Shown here: positions 1 to 8,682 of the stretch, in pieces
Layout of the letters: each line of letters opens with the position of its first letter
Numbering within the stretch: position 1 is the stretch's first letter
Assembly: GCA_023402845.1 (NCBI GenBank)
Contig: JAEYFP010000008.1
Location: forward strand, 93,488-157,487
Reading direction: 5' to 3'
Length of the DNA stretch: 64,000 bases
Source: Bacillota bacterium
Lineage (GTDB): Bacteria > Bacillota > Clostridia > Lachnospirales > Lachnospiraceae
Program-made: the position numbers and the translations under genes
The notes under the pieces: model-generated
What the model saw: only the letters and a program-made list of their open reading frames with translations
The model's database searches: none
Told to the model about the DNA's origin: nothing

Positions 1-900
1 TGGATCGATGAAACTATAAAGGACCAGAGACCAATCGCGGCAATGGTTGATAATGAAAAAACAGCTTTACCTCACTATGGGATGTCAACTGCAGATGTTG
101 TTTATGAAATTACAAACAGTACCGCAAATGACGGTATTACCCGTTTTATGGTTCTCGTAAAGGACTGGGCAAGCATCGAGCAGCTCGGAAGTATCCGAAG
201 CGTAAGACCAACCAACCTGCAGATTGCTCCTGAATGGAATGCAGTCGTCTGCCATGACGGCGGTCCATTCTATATCGATGACTACTTGGCAAAGGATTAT
301 GTAGAAAACTTCAGCGGTACATTCTCACGTGTGGATAACGGCAAGTCCAGAGAGTTTACGGAGTATATTCTTTCCGGCGATCTTGAAAAGAATTTTTCGA
401 ACAAAAGCTACAGCGAGACCTATAATGAATATTATTCGGGTCCGCACTACCAGTTTACAAGTGAAACAAGCCCCGTTGATCTGTCCTCAAATTCGGACGC
501 TAAGGATTGTACACATGTTCAGATGCCGTACAAGCATAACAAGCCTTACCTTGACTATAATGCTGAGGACGGCCTGTATTACTACTCTGAGTATGGCAGC
601 GCACATGTAGACCCGGGCAACAACAATGCACAGCTTTCCTTCAAGAATCTGCTGCTGCAGAATGCACGCTATGTAGAGTTTGATGATAATGGTTATATGA
701 TGTTCCATTCCATCGACTACAACCGCGACGGTTACTACATTACAAACGGAAAAGCGATTCCTATTACATGGTCTAAAGAGGATGAGTTATCTCCTACAAA
801 ATACTATGATATGGATGGTAAAGAAATCACCTTGAACACAGGCAGAACTTATGTGGCACTTGTGCCGGATGATATCTGGAAAAATCTTGAGATTAAATAA
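1..900 (+). CDS. DUF3048 (YerB-like) protein, 5'-truncated by window edge
   Basis: The reading frame is open from the first base (upstream codons read ...KDQRPIAAM), so the Met at 43 is internal and the true start lies before the window. Family landmarks seen: RPIAAMVDN, then ADVVYEI, GITRF, a SIRSVRP motif and HDGGP, which fit the DUF3048 N-terminal domain. The end (WSKEDELSPTKYYD, GKEITLNTGRTYVALVP) fits the DUF3048 C-terminal domain. Members are usually secreted lipoproteins of unknown biochemical role; the signal peptide would be in the missing part. The gene is followed at once by a strong intrinsic terminator and is the only plus-strand gene in the first 18 kb. Family call is confident, function unknown. 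Confidence 0.85.
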   Translation, partial: WIDETIKDQRPIAAMVDNEKTALPHYGMSTADVVYEITNSTANDGITRFMVLVKDWASIEQLGSIRSVRPTNLQIAPEWNAVVCHDGGPFYIDDYLAKDYVENFSGTFSRVDNGKSREFTEYILSGDLEKNFSNKSYSETYNEYYSGPHYQFTSETSPVDLSSNSDAKDCTHVQMPYKHNKPYLDYNAEDGLYYYSEYGSAHVDPGNNNAQLSFKNLLLQNARYVEFDDNGYMMFHSIDYNRDGYYITNGKAIPITWSKEDELSPTKYYDMDGKEITLNTGRTYVALVPDDIWKNLEIK

Positions 901-919
901 AGTACGTATATGAAATACA

Positions 920-957
920 GCCGGGCTTCGATATTTTCGAAAAGCCCGGCATTTTTA
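920..957 (+). terminator. Intrinsic terminator of the DUF3048 gene
   Basis: GCCGGGCTT pairs with AAGCCCGGC (loop about 12 nt) and is followed by ATTTTTATT. It starts 20 bp after the stop codon. On the minus strand there is no U-tract, so it serves mainly the plus-strand gene. Confidence 0.9.
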
Positions 958-1009
958 TTGTTTTATTATTTTGAAAAGTTTGGATCTGCTTCGCAGCAAT
1001 GTACTACAA

Positions 1010-1645
1010 TCAGATGATTCGCAGGAGATCGGAAAATTGGGTGAGGGAATAGGTAGCAAGCGGGGAGAACGCGGCATCGGCGATTGCGGCCGCATCCATT
1101 CCGGCCGCTTTTGCCGCTTCCAGGCCGGCGACAGCATCCTCTACGACAAGGCAATCCTTCGGCGCAAGTCCCAAATAAGAACTCGCCTTCAGAAACACTT
1201 CCGGGTCGGGCTTGCTTTTTGTAATATTGTTCCCGTCTGAAACGGCATCAAAAAAGTCTCCCAAGCCGAGCTTATCCAAAATCAATTTCGCATTTTTACT
1301 CGAAGAGCCGACAGCAAGCAAATGTCCGCGTACGCGCAGCTCATGCAAAGTCGTAAGGACCGCTTCGTCTAAATCCGCCGGACTCATATTGCCAAGCATC
1401 TTCTGATAGTCTTGATTTTTTTGTGTAAGGTACTTCTGCTTCTCATCCTCAGAAAGTGTGCCCGGATATTGCTCCAATATAATTTCCAGGCATTCCCGCC
1501 GGGATACCCCGCGCAGCCGCTGATTGATCGTCTTATCAAACGGCATACCGAGCCTGTCGGCAAGCGCTTTCCACGCCTGATAATGATACAGGTCGGTATG
1601 GCAGAGCACGCCGTCTAAATCAAATAGAATCCCTTTATAGTTCAT
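1010..1645 (-). CDS. pgmB: beta-phosphoglucomutase
   Basis: HAD-superfamily enzyme converting beta-glucose 1-phosphate to glucose 6-phosphate in the cytoplasm. The N-terminus FDLDGVL gives the nucleophile Asp9 and acid/base Asp11 (numbered from MNYKG). DLYHYQAWK and the GVSRRE cap motif are typical of beta-PGM, followed by VGSSSKNA (phosphate-binding Ser), KSKPDPEVF (Lys) and VVEDAVAG (Mg2+ ligands). I start at MNYKG; the upstream Met of the longer frame (1663) lies inside the phosphorylase gene. The start overlaps the end of the GH65 gene by 11 bp, so the two are probably translationally coupled. This pairing is the classic phosphorolysis route: the phosphorylase releases beta-G1P and this enzyme feeds it into glycolysis. 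About 211 aa, normal length. Confidence 0.93.
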   Translation of the reverse strand: MNYKGILFDLDGVLCHTDLYHYQAWKALADRLGMPFDKTINQRLRGVSRRECLEIILEQYPGTLSEDEKQKYLTQKNQDYQKMLGNMSPADLDEAVLTTLHELRVRGHLLAVGSSSKNAKLILDKLGLGDFFDAVSDGNNITKSKPDPEVFLKASSYLGLAPKDCLVVEDAVAGLEAAKAAGMDAAAIADAAFSPLATYSLTQFSDLLRII

Positions 1646-3929
1646 TTTTCTCCTCCAAAGCAACCGTGATCATATCATTTAATTCATAAGGCTTTCCATA
1701 TACAAAAAGATTTTTGGCCGCACCGTCGAGTAAGGTAAATTCTACACTCTCCCTGCCGACCGCAACCTGAATATGGCTGCCCTCATAGCAGATCCGAAAT
1801 TGATAGCCATTCCATTTTTCAGGCAAGGAGGGTGAAAAATATAAGCCTGTCTCCTTAAGCCGGAGACCGCCGAAGCCATATACCATAACCATATAGCTGC
1901 TCCCCATATTAGCGGTATGTATTCCGTCCTTCGTATTATGATGTGTATTGAAGAGATCCAGCTTGGCGGAATCCCCAAAATAATCATATGCTTTCTTCGT
2001 CATTCTGAGCCGCGATGCCATAATACTGAAAATACCTGTAGAAAGAGAGGAATCATGTGTCGTGATTTTTTCGTAATATAAGAATGAGTTGCGCATTGTC
2101 TCCTCGGATTGTGCATCCTCAAATATCACATGAGAAAGCACCGTATCGGCTTGCTTGCACACCTGATACCGATACAGGTAAAGCGGGTGGTAATGAAGAA
2201 GCAGTGGAAATTTTTCCTTCGGCGTAGCTGCAATATTCCATATCTCCTTCTGCAGAAAAGAATCATCCTGCGGATTGATTTTCAGTGTTTCATCATAAGG
2301 CAGATACATCGTATCCGCCGCCCGTGCAAACGCAGCAATCTCATCCTCCTTTAAACCGATTTTCTCGGCAACCGGTGCAAGTCTTCCGGCTTTCTTCAAC
2401 AGCTCGTAAAACCGGACCGCCCAGCGAAGATGATATTGCGCGGAAACATTTGTAAAATAATTATTGTTTACCATGCAAGTATATTCATCCGGCCCGGTTA
2501 CTTCATTAATACAAAACCGGCCTTCATATTCGTTGCCCGTATCGATCCACAGCCTGGCTGTTTCAAAAATTATTTCTGCGCCCTGCTGTGCGATCATTTC
2601 CAGATCCTTTGTTGCCAGATAATAGGAAACAATTGCATAGGCGATGTCTCCGTTAATGTGATAGGCTGCTGTCCCGGAGGGAAAATACCCCGAGCACTCC
2701 TTCCCCATGATCGTACGCCACGGATAGAGGGCTCCGCTTTGATGTCCGAGCAGACGGGCATTTTCCCGTGCTTCCTTAAGCGTGCGGTAACGGAAAAAAA
2801 TCAAATTCTTGGCAATCGCCGGATTGGTCAACACAAAAAATGGCTGAATATACATTTCCGTATCCCAGAAATAATGCCCCTCATAGCCTTCTCCTGATAG
2901 TCCCTTTGCCGCAATGTTGCTATATTCATCCTTCCCTACGGATTGGATAAGCTGATACAGGTTGTAGCGGATTGCAAGCGCCAGCTCCTCGTCTCCGTCA
3001 ATATCTAATGAAGTCTGATTCCAAAATTTTATAAGATACTCCTTTTGACGCGCATAATGAATTTCCAAAGGAATCGACAACACAGCATCCATTTCCCTGA
3101 ATGCATGGTCCACATAATTTATAAAGCGGAGAGAGTCGGAGAAAATACAATACTTTTTCAGTACAACTGTTTCATCCTTTACAATGCTCGCAGTTGCTTT
3201 GTAAATACTGCGGTGCCCTACGAGATTCTGCTCAGAGGCACAGTCCTTCGATAACACATTCCTGACAAGCGTACATACACTTAAATTGGATTTGGCCGTT
3301 TTCGTCACAAGACATGATGTCCCGTCGATCAGCTGTGCCCTGACCGGAACGAGATGCTCAAAGTTTTCCCCGGCCACACGCGGATCATCAGGATTGCAGT
3401 AATTTTGCACATCTCCTGCATGTGTTGAGGTAAATGACAGAAACCCGTCAAAATTCAGAGCCGTCACAGAGTATTCAATCGTAAAAAGAGAAAGACACTG
3501 ATAGGAAGCCATTCTTTTGATACAAATTTCCACTTCTTTTCCGCTCTCAGAACGCCACACAACTCTGCGGACTGTAATTCCGGCTGCCATATCCAAATAG
3601 CGCTCACAAGCAAGAAGCTGTCCGTCAAACACAGAAAACTCCTCCTGGTCTATGTTCAGGCAAATCCCCTGCACATCCGCGACATTTAAAATCGTCTGCT
3701 TTTCCTCAATCAGCCCATACAGCTTCTCCGCCTGCTTCATCGGCGCAAAATCATAAAATCCGTTGATATAAGTACCGCGAATTGTCTGCATACCGTCCGG
3801 ATATCCCTCTTCAAAATTTGAGCGGACTCCAACATAACCATTCGCATTATGGAACAGCGTTTCCTGCAAAAGCAGAGAATCGTTGTCTAACAGCGGATCG
3901 CTGATCCTGTAGATATATTTATTTTTCAT
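1635..3929 (-). CDS. GH65 disaccharide phosphorylase (maltose/trehalose/kojibiose/nigerose type)
   Basis: Inverting phosphorylase that splits an alpha-linked glucosyl disaccharide with phosphate to beta-glucose 1-phosphate plus the acceptor sugar. Order of landmarks: N-terminal beta-sandwich (to about residue 270), then the (alpha/alpha)6 barrel with YFWDTEMY (354-360), GPDEYT with the presumed general acid Glu482, KQAD (592-595) and the phosphate-binding THDSSLS (about 624-630). 764 aa is normal for the family; there is no signal peptide, so it acts on imported sugar. It sits downstream of a sugar ABC importer and upstream of, and overlapping, pgmB. Which disaccharide it uses cannot be read from the sequence alone: maltose, trehalose, kojibiose, nigerose and glucosyl-rhamnose enzymes all share these motifs. 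RBS AGAGGAG precedes the ATG. Confidence 0.9.
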   Translation of the reverse strand: MKNKYIYRISDPLLDNDSLLLQETLFHNANGYVGVRSNFEEGYPDGMQTIRGTYINGFYDFAPMKQAEKLYGLIEEKQTILNVADVQGICLNIDQEEFSVFDGQLLACERYLDMAAGITVRRVVWRSESGKEVEICIKRMASYQCLSLFTIEYSVTALNFDGFLSFTSTHAGDVQNYCNPDDPRVAGENFEHLVPVRAQLIDGTSCLVTKTAKSNLSVCTLVRNVLSKDCASEQNLVGHRSIYKATASIVKDETVVLKKYCIFSDSLRFINYVDHAFREMDAVLSIPLEIHYARQKEYLIKFWNQTSLDIDGDEELALAIRYNLYQLIQSVGKDEYSNIAAKGLSGEGYEGHYFWDTEMYIQPFFVLTNPAIAKNLIFFRYRTLKEARENARLLGHQSGALYPWRTIMGKECSGYFPSGTAAYHINGDIAYAIVSYYLATKDLEMIAQQGAEIIFETARLWIDTGNEYEGRFCINEVTGPDEYTCMVNNNYFTNVSAQYHLRWAVRFYELLKKAGRLAPVAEKIGLKEDEIAAFARAADTMYLPYDETLKINPQDDSFLQKEIWNIAATPKEKFPLLLHYHPLYLYRYQVCKQADTVLSHVIFEDAQSEETMRNSFLYYEKITTHDSSLSTGIFSIMASRLRMTKKAYDYFGDSAKLDLFNTHHNTKDGIHTANMGSSYMVMVYGFGGLRLKETGLYFSPSLPEKWNGYQFRICYEGSHIQVAVGRESVEFTLLDGAAKNLFVYGKPYELNDMITVALEEKNEL

Positions 3930-3955
3930 AGGAATTCTCCTCTTGATACCGGCGG

Positions 3956-4792
3956 CTATTTCACAGCGCCGGCTGCCACTCCTTTAATGATGTATTTCTG
4001 TGCACAAAGGTAAAACACGATAACCGGAATAATCGTCAATGTCAGTCCCGCCATCGCCATATTCCATTGAATCGTAAATTGACCAAAAAAAGACGCTGTA
4101 GACAATGGAATCGTGCGATTTGCCTTTCCTGAAATAACGAGTGAAGGGAGCAGATAATCGTTCCATATCCAGATGACATCAAGAATAATGACAGTTACTG
4201 TCGTCGGCTTTAACATCGGAAAGACGATTTTCCAAAAAACACCCAGCCTCGTGCAGCCATCTATCGTAGCCGCCTCTTCCAGTGATATCGGTATCGACTT
4301 TACAAAACCATGATACAGAAATACCGCCATGCTTGCTCCAAATCCGATATTCATATAGATCAGGCCGCCGAGCGTATCCAGCATAGGAATGTGCAGTGTA
4401 TCCCGGACCCAACCCATTTCCTGCATGAGAGGCATCATCAGTGTCTGAAACGGAATCAGCATCGTGGCGATAAACAAGTTGAACAGCAGAGTACTGACCA
4501 CGTGTTCCGTGCGCACAAGCATCCATGCAGTCATTGACGCCAGAACTACAATAAAGAAAATAGAAACGATTGTTACGATAAGCGAATTTTTAAACGCATT
4601 CAAAAACTCCATTTTTTTCATCGCATCCGCATAATAAGTAAAACCGATGCTGTCCGGAAGCGCCAAAATATTTTCATACAATTCCGACCTGCTTTTAAAA
4701 GAATTCACGATAATTATATAAATCGGAAACAGATATACGCAGCAGAAAAAAACGACAGCCGCATTGGCCAGAATTTTTTGTAAACGTTTCAT
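3956..4792 (-). CDS. Carbohydrate ABC transporter permease, MalG-type
   Basis: Inner-membrane subunit of a binding-protein-dependent sugar importer (CUT1 class). It has six hydrophobic segments and the EAA coupling loop EEAATIDGCTRLGVFWKIVFP near the C-terminal third, which contacts the ATPase. 278 aa matches MalG-type permeases. Its ATG shares one base with the TAA stop of the upstream MalF-type permease (TAATG), a sign of translational coupling. No ATPase gene is present in the cluster; CUT1 systems in Firmicutes commonly share a single MsmX/UgpC-like ATPase encoded elsewhere. The substrate is presumably the disaccharide cleaved by the adjacent GH65 enzyme. Confidence 0.92.
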   Translation of the reverse strand: MKRLQKILANAAVVFFCCVYLFPIYIIIVNSFKSRSELYENILALPDSIGFTYYADAMKKMEFLNAFKNSLIVTIVSIFFIVVLASMTAWMLVRTEHVVSTLLFNLFIATMLIPFQTLMMPLMQEMGWVRDTLHIPMLDTLGGLIYMNIGFGASMAVFLYHGFVKSIPISLEEAATIDGCTRLGVFWKIVFPMLKPTTVTVIILDVIWIWNDYLLPSLVISGKANRTIPLSTASFFGQFTIQWNMAMAGLTLTIIPVIVFYLCAQKYIIKGVAAGAVK

Positions 4793-5670
4793 TACATGGA
4801 CACCTCCCTTTTCTTCGTAACAGAAACCTGAACAAGTGTCACCGCAGCCACAACAACAAAAAATACAATGGCTTTCGCCTGTCCGTAGCCGAAGTTATTA
4901 AGCTGAAAGATCTCGTTGTAAATATTTAAGGCAAACATTTCCGTCGCATTGTTCGGGCCGCCGCCCGTCAAGGAAAAATTCACATCAAATATTTTAAAGC
5001 AGTTCGACAGTGTCATAAACAGGCAAATCGTAAAGGACGGCATCAGCAAGGGGAATTTGATGCGAAACAGTGTCTGCCAAAAACTCGCCCCGTCGACTCC
5101 CGCCGCTTCTATGACATCCTCAGGGATTGCCTGAATTCCCGTAATATAGATGATCATAATATAACCGGCCATTTGCCAGACCGCTACAACAATCATCGCC
5201 GCAAGTGCATAACCAGGATCCAAAAGCCAATTTCTGAAAATACCGCCCCATCCGGTCATCTCTCCGATGTTGGACATTGCCTCTCCAAGTAAAAACTTCC
5301 AGATATACCCTAAAATCAAACCGCCGATCAGATACGGCATAAACAGCATTGTTCTCGCAATATTGCGGACCCTTAATTTTGTCGTCACAATCAGCGCGAA
5401 CGCCAATCCCAGCACATTAATGAAAGCAATTGCCAACAACGTAAATAGAATTGTATGGAAAGCCGTCGAAAAGAAACGCTTGTCGGAACCTAATTTAATA
5501 TAATTAGTAAAGCCTACGAATAGCTTTGGATTTAACGGTAATCCATCCCACGAAAAGAACGAATAGCTGATACCGATTATAAACGGGATGAGCACCACCG
5601 TTATAAAGACAAAGAGTAACGGTCCTGTAAACAGGAGAAACCACCCGATATTTTTTCTTTTCTTTATCAT
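4792..5670 (-). CDS. Carbohydrate ABC transporter permease, MalF-type
   Basis: First permease subunit of the sugar importer. It has a short cytoplasmic N-terminus (MIKKRKNIGW), then about six membrane segments, and the EAA loop EAAGVDGASFWQTLFRIKFP. The LTGGGPNNATE motif is typical of CUT1 MalF/UgpA-like permeases. 292 aa, lacking the long periplasmic loop of enterobacterial MalF, as normal in Firmicutes. AAAGGATC precedes the ATG. It lies 74 bp after the binding-protein gene and runs into the MalG-type gene with a one-base overlap. Confidence 0.92.
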   Translation of the reverse strand: MIKKRKNIGWFLLFTGPLLFVFITVVLIPFIIGISYSFFSWDGLPLNPKLFVGFTNYIKLGSDKRFFSTAFHTILFTLLAIAFINVLGLAFALIVTTKLRVRNIARTMLFMPYLIGGLILGYIWKFLLGEAMSNIGEMTGWGGIFRNWLLDPGYALAAMIVVAVWQMAGYIMIIYITGIQAIPEDVIEAAGVDGASFWQTLFRIKFPLLMPSFTICLFMTLSNCFKIFDVNFSLTGGGPNNATEMFALNIYNEIFQLNNFGYGQAKAIVFFVVVAAVTLVQVSVTKKREVSM

Positions 5671-5744
5671 ATACCCAGATCCTTTCTTTACCGGAAACCG
5701 GACAGCGGGCCGTCAAAGCCCCTCCGTCCGGTTTTCTTTCATTC

Positions 5745-7022
5745 TTATTTTCCTGCCTCCGAAAATGCATTTTCCAAAGCGATCAGAAAATCCGTACCGG
5801 TCATATCTGTTGTAAAAAATTCTTCAGCAATCGGAACGAGGTACACATCTACAATTCCTGCCGGCCAGTCGCTCATAGGCCAGGGAATCGTCTTGCCTTC
5901 CTCCGTAAAACGCGCAACCTCCTGGGACAGGGAATCCAGATTTTCATTGGACATGCCTTCCACGACCGGAATAAACCCAAATTCATTCATCAGATAATTT
6001 TTACCCGTATCAGATGTATACAACCAGTTAATAAAATTCTTTCCTGCCTGAATTTCCCCTTCAGATGCCTGAGAATTCACATACCATGCAGCCGGAACAG
6101 AAACAGCCAGCTTATCGTTGCCGCCGATTGGCAGCGCCATCATTCCCATATCAAACGTCACATCATAATCGGTAAACATACCCGCACTCCAATTACCTTG
6201 GTGGATCGCCGCAGTCTTTCCCGTTGCGAAGTCACCGCATTCCTTATCATAATTCACCTCGAGCGGATTATAGGAATGATCGCGGACTGCCTCATAGAAT
6301 TTTGCAAATTCCTGAAATTCCGGTACCTCAGACAACTTCACTTCTCCGCTCACAACCTGCTGTACAAATGCCTGCGGATCTGCCTGCAGGGCAAACGGTG
6401 TATTTAGAATATGTCCGATTAAAAAATAACTCTCCTGTGATAATCCAAATCCATTTATCCCGTTTGCCTTCTGTTCCTCGAGCATCCTGACAAACGAATC
6501 ATAATCAGTCACGGAACCTTCCTGAATCAGCGCCTTATTATATACCATTCCGAAGCCTTCTACCGTATAAGGAATGCCCACTGTTTTGCCGTCAATGACA
6601 TTTGCCATACCCGGTGCTACCGCGCTCACCATTTCCATATCGGAGAGATCTGCCAGATAAGCAGCCATCTGCTGTGACTCCGCGCCCGGTACCATAGAAA
6701 ATACAGTCGGCCCCTGATTGTTTGCAAGCTTCGTCTTTAATTGCTGAAAGTAGTCATCGCCTGTCGTTCCCCATACTTCGACCTCTACACCGGTTTCTTC
6801 CTGATATTCTGCCGCACAAGCCTCAAGCTGGTCCGAAATTTCCACCTTTGACTGGAATACGATGATCTTGTCAGCCGCTTTCACGGATTCCTCCTGCTCA
6901 CCCGCGTTCTGCTGTACGCTTACGCTGTCCTGTGAAGCCTGTGCCGCGTTATTTTGACAGCCGCTTAATAGAGCCCCCGCAGCCAAAATCGCTGCCAATG
7001 TTAAACCAAATCCCTTTTTCAT
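5745..7022 (-). CDS. Sugar-binding lipoprotein of ABC importer (solute-binding family 1)
   Basis: Extracellular receptor that captures the sugar for the two following permeases. The N-terminus is a lipoprotein signal: MKKGFG, a hydrophobic stretch, then LLSGC with the lipidated Cys at 22, followed by a Gln/Ala/Ser/Glu linker. The mature part has the features of a MalE-like binding protein (IIVFQSKVEI start, NWSAGM and MALPIGG mid, PWPMSDWPAG near the end). I start at 7022 because AAGGAGG sits 6 nt before that ATG; the Met at 7046 has no RBS. First gene of the operon, 120 bp downstream of a clear promoter with a palindromic operator. Confidence 0.9.
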   Translation of the reverse strand: MKKGFGLTLAAILAAGALLSGCQNNAAQASQDSVSVQQNAGEQEESVKAADKIIVFQSKVEISDQLEACAAEYQEETGVEVEVWGTTGDDYFQQLKTKLANNQGPTVFSMVPGAESQQMAAYLADLSDMEMVSAVAPGMANVIDGKTVGIPYTVEGFGMVYNKALIQEGSVTDYDSFVRMLEEQKANGINGFGLSQESYFLIGHILNTPFALQADPQAFVQQVVSGEVKLSEVPEFQEFAKFYEAVRDHSYNPLEVNYDKECGDFATGKTAAIHQGNWSAGMFTDYDVTFDMGMMALPIGGNDKLAVSVPAAWYVNSQASEGEIQAGKNFINWLYTSDTGKNYLMNEFGFIPVVEGMSNENLDSLSQEVARFTEEGKTIPWPMSDWPAGIVDVYLVPIAEEFFTTDMTGTDFLIALENAFSEAGK

Positions 7023-7092
7023 TGTTTTCCTCCTTTTTGAAAACACAAATTTATTTTTTGGAAAATACTCCTTTATGATCGCTGCAGCGCAT

Positions 7093-7106
7093 GTAAAACG
7101 TTATAC
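7093..7106. promoter_or_regulatory. Palindromic LacI-family-type operator at sugar operon start site
   Basis: GTAAAACGTTATAC: half-sites GTAAAAC and GTATAAC (reverse complement) match at 6 of 7 positions around a central CG, the usual geometry of LacI-family operators. It covers about +7 to +20 of the predicted transcript from the promoter at 7120-7148, so a bound repressor would block transcription. A catabolite-type (CcpA) reading is less good because one base must be inserted to fit the cre consensus. Confidence 0.55.
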
Positions 7107-7119
7107 TATGTACACTCTT

Positions 7120-7148
7120 ATGTTATGATAATTGTTCTAATCCGTCAA
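7120..7148 (-). promoter_or_regulatory. Promoter of the disaccharide uptake/phosphorolysis operon
   Basis: Minus strand: -35 TTGACG (7143-7148), 17-bp spacer, -10 TAACAT (7120-7125). It reads into the binding-protein gene at 7022, leaving a leader of about 90 nt that contains the palindrome at 7093-7106. Confidence 0.6.
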
Positions 7149-7212
7149 CGAAATTCCCTCTGCTTTTTCTTTAGAGATTAAAGTTCAGCATAAAACACAA
7201 AAATTTCAATAT

Positions 7213-7260
7213 AAAAAAGCTATGTGTCCACTGCTCTTTCGGCAATTTTCACATAGCTTT
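7213..7260 (-). terminator. Intrinsic terminator after the broken lacI gene
   Basis: On the minus strand AAAGCTATGTG pairs with CACATAGCTTT and is followed by TTTTAT. It lies 44 bp after the regulator stop and separates that transcript from the sugar operon. Confidence 0.75.
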
Positions 7261-7303
7261 ATAAATCATTTTAGTAAAACCAGATAAAATATTTTTGTAA
7301 AAT

Positions 7304-8162
7304 CTACTTCATTTTATCTAAAACCGTTTTTCTCCATTTTACCTTTGCTGTAATCTTAAACGGCTCTACGTTCTTTTTCCCGTTGATATTTTCCGCCAGA
7401 TATTGGGCAGCCAAATATCCCCTTTCATAATTGGGAATGCTTACCGTCGTCAGCCCCACAACCTCCGCCAGATCGCAGTTATCAAAACCGGTCACTGCAA
7501 TATCCTCCGGAACCCGAAGCCCATTCTCCCTAAATGCCTTAATCGATCCGATCGCCATATTATCATTGGCACATATAAGCGCTTCCGGAAGCCCTTCACT
7601 GAGCATCATGATCTTCGCCGCACGGTATCCGCTCTTCTCCCTGTAATTTCCCGAAAAATAGTTCTCACGGTGAAACGGAATGCGATTCTTCCCCAGTGTA
7701 TCCAAAAACGCCTGATAACGCTCGATATTGTCCGTTGTATCCTCCAGACCTCCGATAAACCCAAATCGGCGGTAACCCCGGTCGACAACACCCTGTACAA
7801 GCTCACACATCGGCTTATAATTGTTAACCACAATACTCTTCACATACGGGTTACTGACGACCCGATCCAAAATCACGACAGGATAATGTTCCCTCGCAAC
7901 CCGGTTCAGAAACTCGTTGGTCATTTGAGAGTCAAGACTGATGCAGCCAGCGGTCAAAATCGCTGAAATTAAAAAGAAGGGTATTACTCGTTCCGCTTTT
8001 TAGACCCTTTCCCGCAACATTCGGAAAATAGGCAAGCTCACTGCAAATCCGCAGCACACGGTTTTTTGTCTCTTCCCCCACATTCTTCTTATTATTCAGC
8101 ACATTCGAAACCGTAGAAATCGATACACCCGCCGCCCTTGCAACATCCTTGATACCAGCCAT
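7304..8162 (-). pseudogene. LacI-family transcriptional regulator, frameshifted and internally deleted
   Basis: The start (ATG at 8162, RBS AAGGAG) opens a normal LacI DNA-binding domain: MAGIKDVARAAGVSISTVSN, then LNNKK and the hinge YFPN. After SGTSNTLLF the frame runs to a stop near 7932. A second frame resumes with ...TAGCISLDSQMTNEF and continues intact to the end of the effector domain (YPVVILDR, GYRRFGFIGG, ALICANDNMAIGS, VTGFDNCDLAEV). A normal LacI protein has about 60 residues between the hinge-proximal LLF and the GCISLDS strand; here there are about ten. So roughly 50 codons of the N-terminal subdomain are missing and the frame is shifted. As read, the gene should not give a functional repressor. 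Alternatives are a sequencing or assembly error at about 7940-7990. Confidence 0.8.
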
Positions 8163-8240
8163 AAGATTACTCCTTTGCCAAAAGCCTTCTACAGACAGAA
8201 TAGCAGACCGAAAACAAACTGGCAAGAATAAAATGGCAAA

Positions 8241-8672
8241 TTACAATGCCGCCAACTGCTTTCCAAGCGCTTTGCACTCGGCAAGGGCATCCTCATCAGG
8301 CGCATCCTGACAGATCAGGCCTTCTCCGTTCAGCACCTTTGCACCGGCAGCGCTCATCCTGTCTGCCCAGTCACGCATCCATTCTCCGTCTCCCCAACCG
8401 TAGGAGCCAAAAAGTGCAATCGTCTTTCCGGCGGCAATGCTCTCTACCTCCGCTACGAAGGGTTCCATTTCTCCCTCCTCCAGCACCTCAGCACCCATCG
8501 CAGGGCAGCCCAGTGCAAATGCATCCGCGCCTTTTAATTCCTCCAGAGAGGCGTTAAATACAGCTGTAACCACTGCTTCTTTTCCTGCTTCCTCAATTCC
8601 TTCCCCGATCGCCTTTGCCATCTCCTGTGTATTTCCTGTCTGTGTCCAAAATATTACATTGATTTTATCCAT
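8241..8672 (-). CDS. Flavodoxin (short-chain)
   Basis: Small FMN electron carrier. WTQTGNTQEMA near residue 9 is the FMN phosphate loop, with LGCPAMGAEVLEEGEMEPF in the 60s loop and LFGSYGWGDGEWM as the 90s loop flanking the isoalloxazine ring. 143 aa is the normal short-chain length. RBS AGGAGGA. It follows the DUF3793 gene by 10 bp and so is its operon partner; this pairing recurs in Clostridia. The upstream promoter carries a metalloregulator-like palindrome, which would suit a flavodoxin that replaces ferredoxin under iron limitation (inference). Confidence 0.93.
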   Translation of the reverse strand: MDKINVIFWTQTGNTQEMAKAIGEGIEEAGKEAVVTAVFNASLEELKGADAFALGCPAMGAEVLEEGEMEPFVAEVESIAAGKTIALFGSYGWGDGEWMRDWADRMSAAGAKVLNGEGLICQDAPDEDALAECKALGKQLAAL

Positions 8673-8682
8673 ATTTCTCCTC

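Noticed and set aside
7403..7966. 187-aa plus-strand ORF across the broken lacI gene
   Set aside because: It is antisense to the lacI remnant, which explains the codons; no promoter or RBS.
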